The notes under the pieces were generated by a model. It was not told where the DNA came from and did no database searches. It was given only the letters and a program-made list of their open reading frames with translations. Made by a program: the position numbers and the translations under genes. DNA of 64,000 nucleotides from Sphingobacterium cavernae. Its GTDB lineage: Bacteria > Bacteroidota > Bacteroidia > Sphingobacteriales > Sphingobacteriaceae. The stretch lies in NCBI RefSeq assembly GCF_008520265.1, contig NZ_VIQM01000108.1:62001-126000 (forward strand). Direction: 5' to 3'. Positions 7,846-17,252 of the stretch are shown here, in pieces; the stretch's first letter is position 1, and each line of letters begins with the position of its first letter.

Positions 7846-10800
7846 ATGTTGAAAGTAGATTTACACATTAAAAAGGCAAATTTATTATTACTAGGTGTAG
7901 TTTTAAATGGAATGGTTCTCGCGCAAAGTACAGGTATTGTTGCCGGATCTATTAAAAATGCTAATACTGGAGAGCCTCTTTCTGGTGTTGCTGTTAAGAT
8001 TATTTCACTAAATAAAAAAACAGCATCTGAGCCTAGCGGTAATTATACTTTAGCGGGCTTGTCACAGGGACAATATACACTTGAATTTTCTTCCAAAGGT
8101 TGGCAAACACAAACGTTTGATTCTGTAATGATCACTGGAGGTAAATTAACAAAGGTGAATGTTGATCTTATAAATAATAACAAAAATAACACAACTGCCC
8201 GTACAGCAGCTCAGATTGACACAGCAAAAACTTTAGTTGCATTACAAAAAATGAGTGCACCTATCGCTGATGGTGTTTCTGCTTTAGGTATTAAAGGTCG
8301 TGTCATTGATGTGGAAACTTTAGAACCTATTCCTGGTGTAAGTATCGTCTTATTGGAAAATGGTAAAGCAACTTCTACAAACGAGCGTGGAGAGTTTACA
8401 ATTCCTGTAAATACTAAAGGCAAATACAGCATAGAAACGAGTTACCTAGGGTATAATAAAGAAACTACACCTGTCGTATTCACAGATAGGAATTGGGAAA
8501 TGGTGAATGTCGTGCTAGTAAATGCGAGCTCTGCATTGGATGAAGTGGTTGTATCACGTCGTAGATCACAAGTTGGTGAGCTGGGTTTATTAGAAGAGCG
8601 CAAAAATGCAGCTTTGGTCGTAGAGAAAATAGGAGTAGAGGAATTGTCGAGAAAAGGAGTGAGTGATGCTGCTACGGCTGTTTCTAAACTTTCGGGCGTA
8701 TCAAAACAAGAAGGTAATAGTCAAGTTTATGTACGCGGCTTGGGCGATCGATACAATACCACTTCGTTGAATGGCTTACCGATCCCATCAAGCAATCCAA
8801 ACTTAAAGAATATTGCTTTAGACGTATTTAGCACGGATGTAGTCGATTATATAGGAGTAGATAAATTGCACAATGCAACTTTGAACGGTGATTTTGGAGG
8901 AGCAAATGTAGACATTGCTTCCAAAAATTTCAAAGGTGATCAGTTATTTGAAGTTTCTTTGGGTTCTTCGGTGAATACAAATGCATTGAAGCAAGCGGGC
9001 AATTTCAATTTGCAACAAGGACCTAGCTTTTTTGGATTTTCGAACACCAATATACCTGCTGACGCTCAAGGAAGTTACCATTTCAAAAATAGTTGGGATT
9101 TAGGCTCTAAAAATATCTTGCCTGTTGACTTGGGTGTCAAGCTAGGTAAATCATTTAATGTCGGAACTGACAGCCGTTTGACTCTTTTTGCAACTATGAA
9201 TTTCACAAATGGATATACTTATCGTGAAGGATTAAATGCAAATGTAGGCGCTCAAGGTGATCGTTTGAAAAGCTTTTTTCAAACACGACACAGCTACAAC
9301 ACAAAGTCTACAGGTATGTTGAATGCGAATTATCAAATTAATAATAAGCACAGCGTAGCTTACAACTTTTTGTATATCAATTCTGGAGAACAGTTCGCAG
9401 ATAATTTTAAAGGATACATTCGTGATGCAGCAGAAGATGAGAATGGCGTAGTGAGACGTAACACATTTTCACAAACTCAGCTAATAATAAATCAATTGCT
9501 TGGTAAACACGAGTTGACAGACAAAATTGATTTGAATTGGGGCTTGGCAGCGAATATTGTAGACGGCGATATGCCAGATCGTATGCAATCGCAGACGCGT
9601 ATGTTGAGTAATGGAGATCATGTTTTCATTCGTGTAAATGAAGCTGATAATCACCGCTACAATTATTTCTTGAAAGAAAATGAATATGCTGCTAACATTG
9701 CGGCAAGCTACAAATTAGGTGATGATGATAAAGGGAAAATTACATTAGGCTACAATGCAAGAATGAAGAAAAGATCATTTGATGTAATGCAATTGAACTT
9801 TAATATACTTACAGATGCTAGGCAAACTGTTATAGATCCGAATAATATTGATCAGTATTTAGGAGCTGCAGGCTATGGAACATTTTACCAATTAAAAGGA
9901 TTTGCGGGCAATGCATTCCAATATTATAATGGAGATCAAAATATTCATTCCGCTTTTGCAAGTGTAGATTATGCATTGACGGACCGTTTGACTGCTGTAT
10001 TTGGAGCTCGTTTTGAGAAAATCAAACAAAGTGTTGATTACTATAGTATAGAATTTCCAAAAGCAAAAAATGAGATTCTTAAAGATGCCTTTTTACCCAG
10101 TTTGAATCTAAAATACACATTAGATGAAAAGCAGAATTTAAGATTTGGAGCCAGCAAAACTTATACGTTACCACAATTCAAAGAGAGAGCACGTTTTCCA
10201 TACGATGATGTAACTGAAGTGGTGCTTGGTAACCCATATTTGTATGCTTCGGACAATTATAATTTAGATTTGAAATGGGAAATGTTTCCCAATGAATCTG
10301 AATTAATTTCGGTAGCGGCATTTGGTAAGTATATACAAAATCCGATAAATGAGATTATGATTGCTTCTGCAACGAATGATATTTCATATGCGAATACAGG
10401 CGACAATGGTTATGTATATGGTCTAGAATTAGAATTCAAAAAGGATATTCTTGAATTTAATGGAGATAAATTGAGCTTCGGATTTAATTCTGCAATCATG
10501 AAAACAGACCAAGATTTCGATGCGGAAAAAGTGAATACAGAAACGAATGGTATCGTTAATATCGACCCAACACACTCAAGTTCAAAATTCACTGGAGCCT
10601 CTGATTTTATTATCAACGCGGATTTATCATATAATAAAAATTTCGCTGAAGGCAAAAATATAGTGGCTACTGTACTTTACAATTATTACTCCGACAAAAT
10701 TTATGCTATTGGAACTGGTGGATTAGGACATCGTGTCGATAAAGGATTGGGAACATTGGATTTAATCGTAAAAAGTAAAATTTCGAAAAGAATAGGTTTG

Positions 10801-10926
10801 GAATTAGCAGCACATAATATTTTGAATCCAGCATTCGAAAGATGGCAAGAGAATTCGCAGCCTGTAAAAGTTCTTTCATACAAAAAAGGCCAATTCTTCA
10901 ATATAGGTTTGAAGTATAATTTCTAA
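7846..10926 (+). CDS. TonB-dependent outer-membrane receptor with two regulatory Ig-like domains
   Basis: At 1026 residues this is a full-length receptor. A signal sequence (LLLLGVVLNGMVLAQ) is followed by two carboxypeptidase-D-regulatory-like domains (about residues 30-105 and 148-225), a plug domain (about 240-370, with GVSKQEGNSQVYVRGLGDRYN) and a 22-strand-type barrel ending in a C-terminal Phe (NIGLKYNF), the outer-membrane insertion signal. It lacks the usual SusD partner; instead a beta-helix lipoprotein follows 102 bases later. The ligand is unknown; siderophore, phosphate compound or peptide are all possible. Confidence 0.92.
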   Translation: MLKVDLHIKKANLLLLGVVLNGMVLAQSTGIVAGSIKNANTGEPLSGVAVKIISLNKKTASEPSGNYTLAGLSQGQYTLEFSSKGWQTQTFDSVMITGGKLTKVNVDLINNNKNNTTARTAAQIDTAKTLVALQKMSAPIADGVSALGIKGRVIDVETLEPIPGVSIVLLENGKATSTNERGEFTIPVNTKGKYSIETSYLGYNKETTPVVFTDRNWEMVNVVLVNASSALDEVVVSRRRSQVGELGLLEERKNAALVVEKIGVEELSRKGVSDAATAVSKLSGVSKQEGNSQVYVRGLGDRYNTTSLNGLPIPSSNPNLKNIALDVFSTDVVDYIGVDKLHNATLNGDFGGANVDIASKNFKGDQLFEVSLGSSVNTNALKQAGNFNLQQGPSFFGFSNTNIPADAQGSYHFKNSWDLGSKNILPVDLGVKLGKSFNVGTDSRLTLFATMNFTNGYTYREGLNANVGAQGDRLKSFFQTRHSYNTKSTGMLNANYQINNKHSVAYNFLYINSGEQFADNFKGYIRDAAEDENGVVRRNTFSQTQLIINQLLGKHELTDKIDLNWGLAANIVDGDMPDRMQSQTRMLSNGDHVFIRVNEADNHRYNYFLKENEYAANIAASYKLGDDDKGKITLGYNARMKKRSFDVMQLNFNILTDARQTVIDPNNIDQYLGAAGYGTFYQLKGFAGNAFQYYNGDQNIHSAFASVDYALTDRLTAVFGARFEKIKQSVDYYSIEFPKAKNEILKDAFLPSLNLKYTLDEKQNLRFGASKTYTLPQFKERARFPYDDVTEVVLGNPYLYASDNYNLDLKWEMFPNESELISVAAFGKYIQNPINEIMIASATNDISYANTGDNGYVYGLELEFKKDILEFNGDKLSFGFNSAIMKTDQDFDAEKVNTETNGIVNIDPTHSSSKFTGASDFIINADLSYNKNFAEGKNIVATVLYNYYSDKIYAIGTGGLGHRVDKGLGTLDLIVKSKISKRIGLELAAHNILNPAFERWQENSQPVKVLSYKKGQFFNIGLKYNF

Positions 10927-11028
10927 GTCTTTATAATTAATAATTAATTAACAATCAAATAATTAGGTGTTAATACTAACTAGGTTTATTTGTATAAATA
11001 AAAATTGAAAATTAATAAATCATAAATA

Positions 11029-12198
11029 ATGAAAAAATCAGTTTCAACTCTATTATTATTAATGTCCTTATCTGCGACGCCATTCGTTTTCACAGCTTGT
11101 AATAGCGATGATGATGAACTTATTGTGGTAGATCCAGGGAAAGAAGTAGATCGTGAAAACCTAAAAGGTGCGATTAAGAACGGCGAACACATCGTATTGG
11201 AAAGTGGAGTTTATAAATTGACAGGACCTCTTATTGTAGAAAACGGCGGTAAGTTAACAATTAAAGCTGGTGTTATTGTAGAGGCTACAGCTTTCAAAGA
11301 TGGGGAAGAAATAAGATATATTGCTACAGCTCAAGGTGGTCAAATCTTTGTAGAAGGTACAGCAACAAAACCTGTCGTAATGACGGCAACAAATAAAGTG
11401 CAAAGTTCTTGGGGAGGTTTAGTATTATGTGGTAAAGCTCCAATTAACAAGGGAACTACAGCTACAGCAGAAGTATCAGGTTTAACTTACGGTGGTACGT
11501 TACCAAATGACAACTCGGGATCAATTAAGTATTTGCGCATTGAATATTCGGGCTATTCTTACTCAGCAGAAAAAGAATTTAATGGATTATCAATGTTTGG
11601 TGTAGGTAAAGGTACAACAATTGAGTATGTACAAGTTCACGAAGGTTCAGACGATGGGTTCGAATGGTTTGGGGGAACGGTAGATTCTAAATATTTAGTA
11701 GCTACAGCAAACGAAGACGATCAATTTGACTGGACTGAAGGTTGGAATGGTACAAATGAAAATTGGTATGCAAAAGAAGCTTCAGCTAAAGGAAATAGAG
11801 GTATTGAAGCGGATAACAATTCAAATACACATGATGTAACCCCAACCTCTAACCCAACGATTAAAAATTTAACTTTGATTGGTCGTGGTGCTCATGAAGG
11901 TGAATCTCAAGCTATAAAACTTCGCGTAGGTACAAAGGGTATGCTTGATAATGTGGTTCTTTCCAACTGGGGAACTGGATTTGATGTAGAACATGATGTG
12001 ACAATTGGATATGTTGGTTCTACGTTGAAAGCTACTCGTGTAAAATTTGATAATGTCGCTACCAAGTCTAAAGGTAAGAAAAGTGATGGTTCGTCTGTAG
12101 ATGTAGCATCGGTATTTACAGAAGATGGAACTGCTACTGGTGCTGGAGCAGGTACTTCTACACCTGAATGGGCTAAAGGTTGGACTGTAGGTTTGTAA
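11029..12198 (+). CDS. Beta-helix-like surface lipoprotein paired with the TonB receptor
   Basis: The 389-residue protein has a lipoprotein signal (FVFTAC, Cys near residue 24) followed by an acidic DDDE linker, as in Bacteroidota surface-exported lipoproteins. The body has right-handed beta-helix style turns (SWGGLVLCGKAPINKG, KYLRIEYSGYSY, EYVQVHEGSDDGFEWFGGT) with many Asp/Gly/Trp residues. I know similar proteins only as uncharacterised partners of TonB receptors. The likely role is surface capture of the receptor ligand. A strong terminator follows. Family assignment beyond beta-helix is not claimed. Confidence 0.7.
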   Translation: MKKSVSTLLLLMSLSATPFVFTACNSDDDELIVVDPGKEVDRENLKGAIKNGEHIVLESGVYKLTGPLIVENGGKLTIKAGVIVEATAFKDGEEIRYIATAQGGQIFVEGTATKPVVMTATNKVQSSWGGLVLCGKAPINKGTTATAEVSGLTYGGTLPNDNSGSIKYLRIEYSGYSYSAEKEFNGLSMFGVGKGTTIEYVQVHEGSDDGFEWFGGTVDSKYLVATANEDDQFDWTEGWNGTNENWYAKEASAKGNRGIEADNNSNTHDVTPTSNPTIKNLTLIGRGAHEGESQAIKLRVGTKGMLDNVVLSNWGTGFDVEHDVTIGYVGSTLKATRVKFDNVATKSKGKKSDGSSVDVASVFTEDGTATGAGAGTSTPEWAKGWTVGL

Positions 12199-12246
12199 TC
12201 TTCAATCAAATTATTATATAATACTATAATTTTAAACCTAATCATT

Positions 12247-12277
12247 AACTCCTCGTTCATTGAATGGGGAGTTTTTT
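12247..12277 (+). terminator. Terminator after the TonB receptor/lipoprotein pair
   Basis: AACTCCTC pairs with GGGGAGTT (one G-T pair) around an 11-base loop, and the downstream arm runs into six T. Its T tract touches the stop codon of the convergent transglutaminase-like gene. Confidence 0.8.
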
Positions 12278-13469
12278 ATTTGGGAGAGTAGTGGTATACG
12301 ACTTTGTATTCTTCGTCCAAATATTTGTCTGCCAATTCACCTATGTTGAGGCTTGTAGCTTGCGGTGTTGGTTCACAAATTGAATAATATTGATCTTCAA
12401 ATTTGATGGTTTTACCAATCTTTTTGTCAAACTGAACACCCATAGTAATGTGTGATGGATACAAGATCGCGACCATCGGGAGATTATAAATCTCTTTTAC
12501 CAAATAAAAGAACAACGCCACACGGTCATCACAATCGCTGTATGGATTGAGCAGCGTGAGTTCTGGCGAAAGTCTTTTTTCAGTGCCAAAATTTTCTTCG
12601 TCATCTTCATATAGGAAAGCATAGCGAGTAAATCGCATCAAATAATCGACCCCATTTTCAGTGTTCATCTCAGCCACATTCTTTTTTAATAGAGGAATCA
12701 ACGAGCTGTATGTTTCTTTTGTCAGTGGTATATTAAAGTATGATTCGAAATCAACGCCTGGATAGTTTTTAAATATACTGGAAACTTCATCATTTACTTT
12801 GATGTTAAAATTGTACACTTTGTCGTTATATTCAAATTGAATATTCTTTTCTTTGTAGCCTTGTGCAATTAACTCCGGCATTTGATCTATTTTATACCTA
12901 AAATCATTTATACCTTCTTCAAAATAGATATCCACAGGTTTATACGCATTTGTACGTTGAAATAATTTTCCGTAATCGTGGTAATTCAAGCAAGTGTATT
13001 GTTGATTATCAATGTTAAAAAATGGGATGTCCGAAATGTCTTCTTTGTTTTTTATGTAGAAAATGATTTGATTATTTCCTATTGCGATACGTGCATCATA
13101 GCCCGATTTATTCATCAAATACCATTTGTACAATGTGTAGCGTGGGTAATTTTCAGATTTTGGACTTAAAGATTGCGAAACTCGTCGAATCAGTTGATAA
13201 TACAGCCAATCGCTAAGCTTTTCATTTGTACGATAAGTTACGAGTTCATGTATAAGATGCTGATATTCTTCTGAATTAATCTTTTGATGAAATTGTTGAA
13301 TTGCCTCTTCACTTATTATGGTTGGAAAATCAAATGTTTCTAAGCGTGATTTGTCAAATTGAAATGGCTTTTGCAGAAAATCAATGCTTTCAAAATTTTG
13401 ACCAAATGAAATCAAGCCATTACATAGAATAGTAGCAACGCAAATAAACCGTGTAAGTAGTTGCTTCAT
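12276..13469 (-). CDS. Exported transglutaminase-like protein
   Basis: A 397-residue protein with a signal peptide (ending LISFGQ, about residue 23). The C-terminal third looks like a transglutaminase/cysteine-protease-like fold: Cys313 in NPYSDCDDRVALFFYLV, a His in PSHITMGV about 35 residues later, and an acidic ICEPTP motif as third member of a Cys-His-Asp/Glu type triad. The N-terminal two thirds are not recognised. Substrate is unknown; related Bacteroidota proteins are uncharacterised. It is a single gene, convergent with the lipoprotein gene. Confidence 0.65.
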   Translation of the reverse strand: MKQLLTRFICVATILCNGLISFGQNFESIDFLQKPFQFDKSRLETFDFPTIISEEAIQQFHQKINSEEYQHLIHELVTYRTNEKLSDWLYYQLIRRVSQSLSPKSENYPRYTLYKWYLMNKSGYDARIAIGNNQIIFYIKNKEDISDIPFFNIDNQQYTCLNYHDYGKLFQRTNAYKPVDIYFEEGINDFRYKIDQMPELIAQGYKEKNIQFEYNDKVYNFNIKVNDEVSSIFKNYPGVDFESYFNIPLTKETYSSLIPLLKKNVAEMNTENGVDYLMRFTRYAFLYEDDEENFGTEKRLSPELTLLNPYSDCDDRVALFFYLVKEIYNLPMVAILYPSHITMGVQFDKKIGKTIKFEDQYYSICEPTPQATSLNIGELADKYLDEEYKVVYHYSPK

Positions 13470-13910
13470 TTTGGAAACTTTTAATTAACATAAATATAAC
13501 ACAAATTTAATCAAAAAGTTGGTGCTTAAGATTTCAAAAGAAAACCCCTTATTTTGTGAATAAGGAGTTAACAATATATATAGGGGAGAGAAAGTTCTAT
13601 TTTAGCGAGATGCACAATTTATTTTGGCATCTTATTATGTATGTAAAGAATAAGCTTTAGACATTATGTAAGTGTATTCGTGCTAAAGCTTATTCTAACT
13701 CAATAATTCAATATTAAGGTTAACAGGTTTGGTTAAAATTTCTTATAATATTTAAGTTTATCCTCGTAAATCTGTGTATGTCTATTTTGTATTCGTTAGT
13801 TGAATATTATCAGCTTCACAAAGCATTTCAACATCCATTCATCATTTAATTTCGCTACGACAAGCCACATAATTGTACTTAGTAAACATAAATTTTTGAG
13901 TTTTCGAATC
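13470..13910. other. Gene-free 441-base spacer
   Basis: No credible reading frame was seen on either strand. It contains a weak hairpin at about 13543-13568 (CCTTATT/AATAAGG core, no T tract) and the perfect 14-bp inverted repeat listed separately. The remainder is AT-rich with nothing recognised. Confidence 0.6.
13647..13696. repeat. Perfect 14-bp inverted repeat with a 22-base loop
   Basis: AGAATAAGCTTTAG at 13647-13660 is exactly complementary to 13683-13696. Neither side has a T tract, so a simple terminator is unlikely. It might be a fold in the 3' untranslated region of the minus-strand gene ending at 13911, or a small repeat element. Confidence 0.6.
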
Positions 13911-14264
13911 TTATTTACTTACAAGAGGTGCCGAAACCAGCGCTTTATCTCGTGTAATTCTTAATTCATACTCAATTGTTTCCTTGCCTTTTACCAGTTT
14001 TACAATATAATGTCCTTCTGGGAAGGCATTTAGGTTGTAAACCTTAGTTAAAGGTTTGTCAGCTTTGATACTTTCTTTATAAAGTTCACCATCATATATG
14101 TTGTAGATAAATAAATCAACTTTTTCAAGTTCTTTTGTTGAAAGGACAATTGATTTTTCTTTATATGAATGAGGTTTTACCGATAATTTGATATCGTTGC
14201 TATAAGTTGCTGATGAAATTGCTAAAAGAGTAAGTAAAAAAGTTGATTTTAATAAATTTTTCAT
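13911..14264 (-). CDS. Small exported beta-sandwich-like protein
   Basis: I place the start at the internal ATG at 14264 because it begins a clear signal peptide (MKNLLKSTFLLTLLAISSATYS); the longer upstream extension has no such character. The mature part (about 95 residues) has FIYNIYDGELYKESI and FPEGHYIVKLVKGKETIEYEL, resembling the short Ig-like/Por-secretion-type modules of Bacteroidota secreted proteins. It is divergent from the AraC gene across a 169-base gap. Function unknown. Confidence 0.65.
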   Translation of the reverse strand: MKNLLKSTFLLTLLAISSATYSNDIKLSVKPHSYKEKSIVLSTKELEKVDLFIYNIYDGELYKESIKADKPLTKVYNLNAFPEGHYIVKLVKGKETIEYELRITRDKALVSAPLVSK

Positions 14265-14433
14265 GACAAATAATTTTAAATGATTATTAAATAACTTACA
14301 ATACAAATGTATAGCTGAAAAATGTATGATTTTTATGCAGTATTTTCTAATTTCTATGCTATATTGATGGTTTATCACAAAAAATAATCTTTAGTTAATT
14401 TCTTGTGAATTTTTATCTAACTTTCTACTCGTT

Positions 14434-15306
14434 ATGAAAAAGATCAACCCAAGCTTTGAAGTAGTCGAGCCCTCTTTCGGTAGTTCTTTTGCTTATTCGA
14501 AATATATAGAGAATGAGAATAATAAGGCGCATGTCTGGCATTATCATCCTGAGATAGAGATTGTATATGTGCATGGTGGAGCCGGAAAACGACAAATAGG
14601 TAGTCATATATCCTATTATACCAAGGGAGACCTCTTCTTGATAGGTAGTAATCTACCACATTGTGGATTTACAGATACAAATACTGGGAATAAAAAGGAG
14701 ACAGTAATCCAATTTAAGCCAGAGTTGTTTGGAAGAGAATTTATGATGCTTCCTGAAAACAAATTTTTAATTGACTTTTTTGAAACTGCAAAAGCCGGTC
14801 TAGCATTTAGTGCCACCACAAAAAAAGCTATTGGTTCTAAAATAGAAAATATGTTTGATCAGGAGCCATTTCAACGATTGATTAGCTTATTGGAAGTTTT
14901 GAAAGAGTTGGAATCAGCAGCTGATCACAAAATTCTCAATGCGTCTGGATTTATGGTAGAGTTGCAAGTGCAAGATAATGATCGGATTAATATGATATTC
15001 AATTATGTGAAAGATCATTTTACAGATGAGATAAGTTTGGATAAAGTTGCCGAAATGTCAAGTATGACCGTACCTTCATTTTGTCGATTTTTTAAAAAAG
15101 TAACCAATAAGACTTTTACGCGTTTTGTCAACGAATATAGGATTGTACATGCCTGCAAATTGTTAGCCGAAAAACCAATGAGTATTGTGAATATCAGTTA
15201 TGAAAGTGGATTTCATAATTTTAGTCATTTCAATAAGTTGTTTAAAGCTTTTACGGGTAAAAGTGCTCTACAATATCGAAAAGAGCTACACACGATGATA
15301 AAATAA
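14434..15306 (+). CDS. AraC family transcriptional regulator
   Basis: A 290-residue regulator. The N-terminal cupin-like sensor (VWHYHPEIEIVYVHGG near residue 31, GDLFLIGSNLPHCG near 67) precedes two C-terminal helix-turn-helix motifs (about residues 190-285, with LDKVAEMSSMTVPSFCRFFKK and IVNISYESGFHNFSHFNKLFK). AraC proteins of this layout often sense a sugar or small effector. It is divergent from the small exported protein gene, which could be a target. dnaX begins 83 bases downstream but has its own promoter. Confidence 0.9.
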   Translation: MKKINPSFEVVEPSFGSSFAYSKYIENENNKAHVWHYHPEIEIVYVHGGAGKRQIGSHISYYTKGDLFLIGSNLPHCGFTDTNTGNKKETVIQFKPELFGREFMMLPENKFLIDFFETAKAGLAFSATTKKAIGSKIENMFDQEPFQRLISLLEVLKELESAADHKILNASGFMVELQVQDNDRINMIFNYVKDHFTDEISLDKVAEMSSMTVPSFCRFFKKVTNKTFTRFVNEYRIVHACKLLAEKPMSIVNISYESGFHNFSHFNKLFKAFTGKSALQYRKELHTMIK

Positions 15307-15351
15307 CCTGGAAATCTTTAGAGAATAAAGGGATATAAGCACGTTTAATAA

Positions 15352-15383
15352 TTTGATATGCCAAGTCAAATTAGCTATCTTTG
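15352..15383 (+). promoter_or_regulatory. dnaX promoter, Bacteroidota type, abutting the start codon
   Basis: TTTG (15352-15355), a 20-base spacer and TATCTTTG (15376-15383) match the Bacteroidota -33/-7 consensus almost perfectly. The -7 box ends only 5 bases before the dnaX ATG at 15389, so the mRNA would be essentially leaderless. This also excludes the earlier in-frame TTG at 15353 as start. Confidence 0.75.
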
Positions 15384-15388
15384 TGATG

Positions 15389-17173
15389 ATGGATAATTTC
15401 ATTGTTTCTGCACGTAAATATCGTCCCGTTACCTTCGATTCTGTCGTTGGTCAATCTCATATTACGAACACCCTTAAAAATGCTATTCACAACAATCAGT
15501 TAGCGCAAGCTTTCCTTTTTTGTGGACCAAGAGGTGTTGGTAAAACGACTTGTGCACGTATTTTGGCAAAAACCATCAATTGCGAACAGATTTCTGAAAA
15601 TACGGAAGCTTGTGGCACTTGTGAGAGTTGTAATTCTTTCCAAAATGGTGCTTCATTTAGTATTCACGAATTAGATGCTGCCTCCAACAATTCTGTGGAT
15701 GATATACGAAGCTTGATTGAGCAGGTACGCATTCCACCGCAGACGGGCAAATATAAAATTTACATCATCGATGAGGTGCATATGCTATCTCAAGCCGCTT
15801 TTAATGCTTTCCTGAAAACATTAGAAGAGCCACCTTCGTATGCTATTTTCATTCTAGCTACTACAGAAAAGCACAAGATACTTCCGACAATTCTTTCGCG
15901 ATGCCAAATCTTTGATTTTAATCGAATCAAAGTAGAGGATATGGCCAATCATCTGGCAAATATTGCGGCAAAAGAAGAGGTGACTTATGAGGCGGATGGC
16001 TTACATGTGATTGCACAAAAGGCAGATGGCGGTCTTCGTGATGCTTTATCGATGTTTGACCAAATTGTGAGCTTTTCGAATCGCAATTTGACTTATCAAG
16101 CTGTAATTGATAATTTAAATATTCTTGATTACGATTATTATTTCAAATTGATGCAAGCTATCGCGCAAGAAGACGCGGCAGATACGTTGTTAATTTTTGA
16201 TAATGTGTTGAACAAAGGTTTTGATGGTGGGCATTTTATTGCTGGGTTGTCGAATCATATTCGCAATCTTTTGGTAACAAAAGAACCACGTACGTTAAAG
16301 CTTTTGGATGTAAGTGAGAATATTAAGAAAAAATATTTTGAGCAATCTTCTGCATTAAGTTCGGGATTGTTGCTTTCTGCATTGAACATTGCGAATCAAT
16401 GCGAAATATCTTATCGCACGAGCAAAAATCAACGTTTACAAATCGAACTGGCTTTACTAAAGATGTGCCATTTGTCCTCCGCTATCAAGTTAGGAGTGAA
16501 TGGGATATCAGCTACGCAAGTGGAACTAAAAAAAAAACTCCCTGAGTCAGTAAAATCAGCTGTGGCTTCTACACCGCAAACTCCTCAAGTAGCATCTAAT
16601 ACATCTTCAGCAACTAGTGCGCCAGCTCCTGTAAAATCTCCTATTCCAAGTCCTGTTAAGGCATCTGAGCCAGAGAAAAAATCATTTTCTTCAGGGAAAG
16701 GATGGGGAAGTTTCAAACCTTCTGTTGCGGTGCCGAGTTTGACTACAGTTTTTGAAGAAAAAACAACAGATGAATCCGAAGAATCCGATTTAGTACAAGG
16801 TAACGAGTTTCATGAAGTTACTTTCAATTCACTTATCAGTAAATGGAATACTTTGGCAGAAAAGCTAAAAGCTGAAAATCGTATTACGTTGTATACCATT
16901 ATGACGGCCAACGAGCCGCGTCTGAATGGGAATATTATCGAGATCGATGTGGAAAATATGGTGCAAAGTGAACAGCTTAAAGAAGGAAAAATTGATATTC
17001 TTAATTACTTAAGGGTAGAACTTAAAAACTTTTCCTTGGATATTACGACACATCAACTTGAAAAGTCTGTTATCCGTAAAGCTTATACTTCCCAAGAAAA
17101 GTATCAGGTGATGGTGCAAAAGAATCCATCTTTGGAAACTTTGCGAAAAACATTCAATTTAGGTCTTAGCTAA
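15389..17173 (+). CDS. dnaX: DNA polymerase III subunit gamma/tau
   Basis: DnaX is the clamp-loader ATPase of the replisome. From the ATG at 15389 it has 594 residues: Walker A GPRGVGKTT near residue 46, a zinc site of four Cys (C-x9-C-x2-C-x2-C pattern, residues about 65-83), IDEVHMLSQAAFNAFLKTLEEPP (Walker B), ATTEKHKILPTILSRCQ (sensor 1/Arg finger), then an Ala/Pro/Ser-rich linker near residues 400-445 and a tau-like C-terminal domain. A second ATG, 3 bases earlier at 15386, is also possible. The promoter sits directly upstream. Confidence 0.95.
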   Translation: MDNFIVSARKYRPVTFDSVVGQSHITNTLKNAIHNNQLAQAFLFCGPRGVGKTTCARILAKTINCEQISENTEACGTCESCNSFQNGASFSIHELDAASNNSVDDIRSLIEQVRIPPQTGKYKIYIIDEVHMLSQAAFNAFLKTLEEPPSYAIFILATTEKHKILPTILSRCQIFDFNRIKVEDMANHLANIAAKEEVTYEADGLHVIAQKADGGLRDALSMFDQIVSFSNRNLTYQAVIDNLNILDYDYYFKLMQAIAQEDAADTLLIFDNVLNKGFDGGHFIAGLSNHIRNLLVTKEPRTLKLLDVSENIKKKYFEQSSALSSGLLLSALNIANQCEISYRTSKNQRLQIELALLKMCHLSSAIKLGVNGISATQVELKKKLPESVKSAVASTPQTPQVASNTSSATSAPAPVKSPIPSPVKASEPEKKSFSSGKGWGSFKPSVAVPSLTTVFEEKTTDESEESDLVQGNEFHEVTFNSLISKWNTLAEKLKAENRITLYTIMTANEPRLNGNIIEIDVENMVQSEQLKEGKIDILNYLRVELKNFSLDITTHQLEKSVIRKAYTSQEKYQVMVQKNPSLETLRKTFNLGLS

Positions 17174-17185
17174 ATTTCTCTTTCT

Positions 17186-17193
17186 TATCTTTG
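17186..17193 (+). promoter_or_regulatory. -7 promoter element for rlmB
   Basis: TATCTTTG matches TAnnTTTG and lies 12 bases after the dnaX stop, about 60 bases before rlmB. No clear -33 TTTG is present upstream. Confidence 0.5.
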
Positions 17194-17252
17194 TACAAAA
17201 TTTTGGTAAATAGTTATTAAGCTACTTATCTCATTACTTATAATTTACAATA

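Noticed and set aside
15353-15388. TTG start for dnaX at 15353
   Set aside because: It overlaps the -33/-7 promoter and gives no family N-terminus; the ATG at 15389 fits both.
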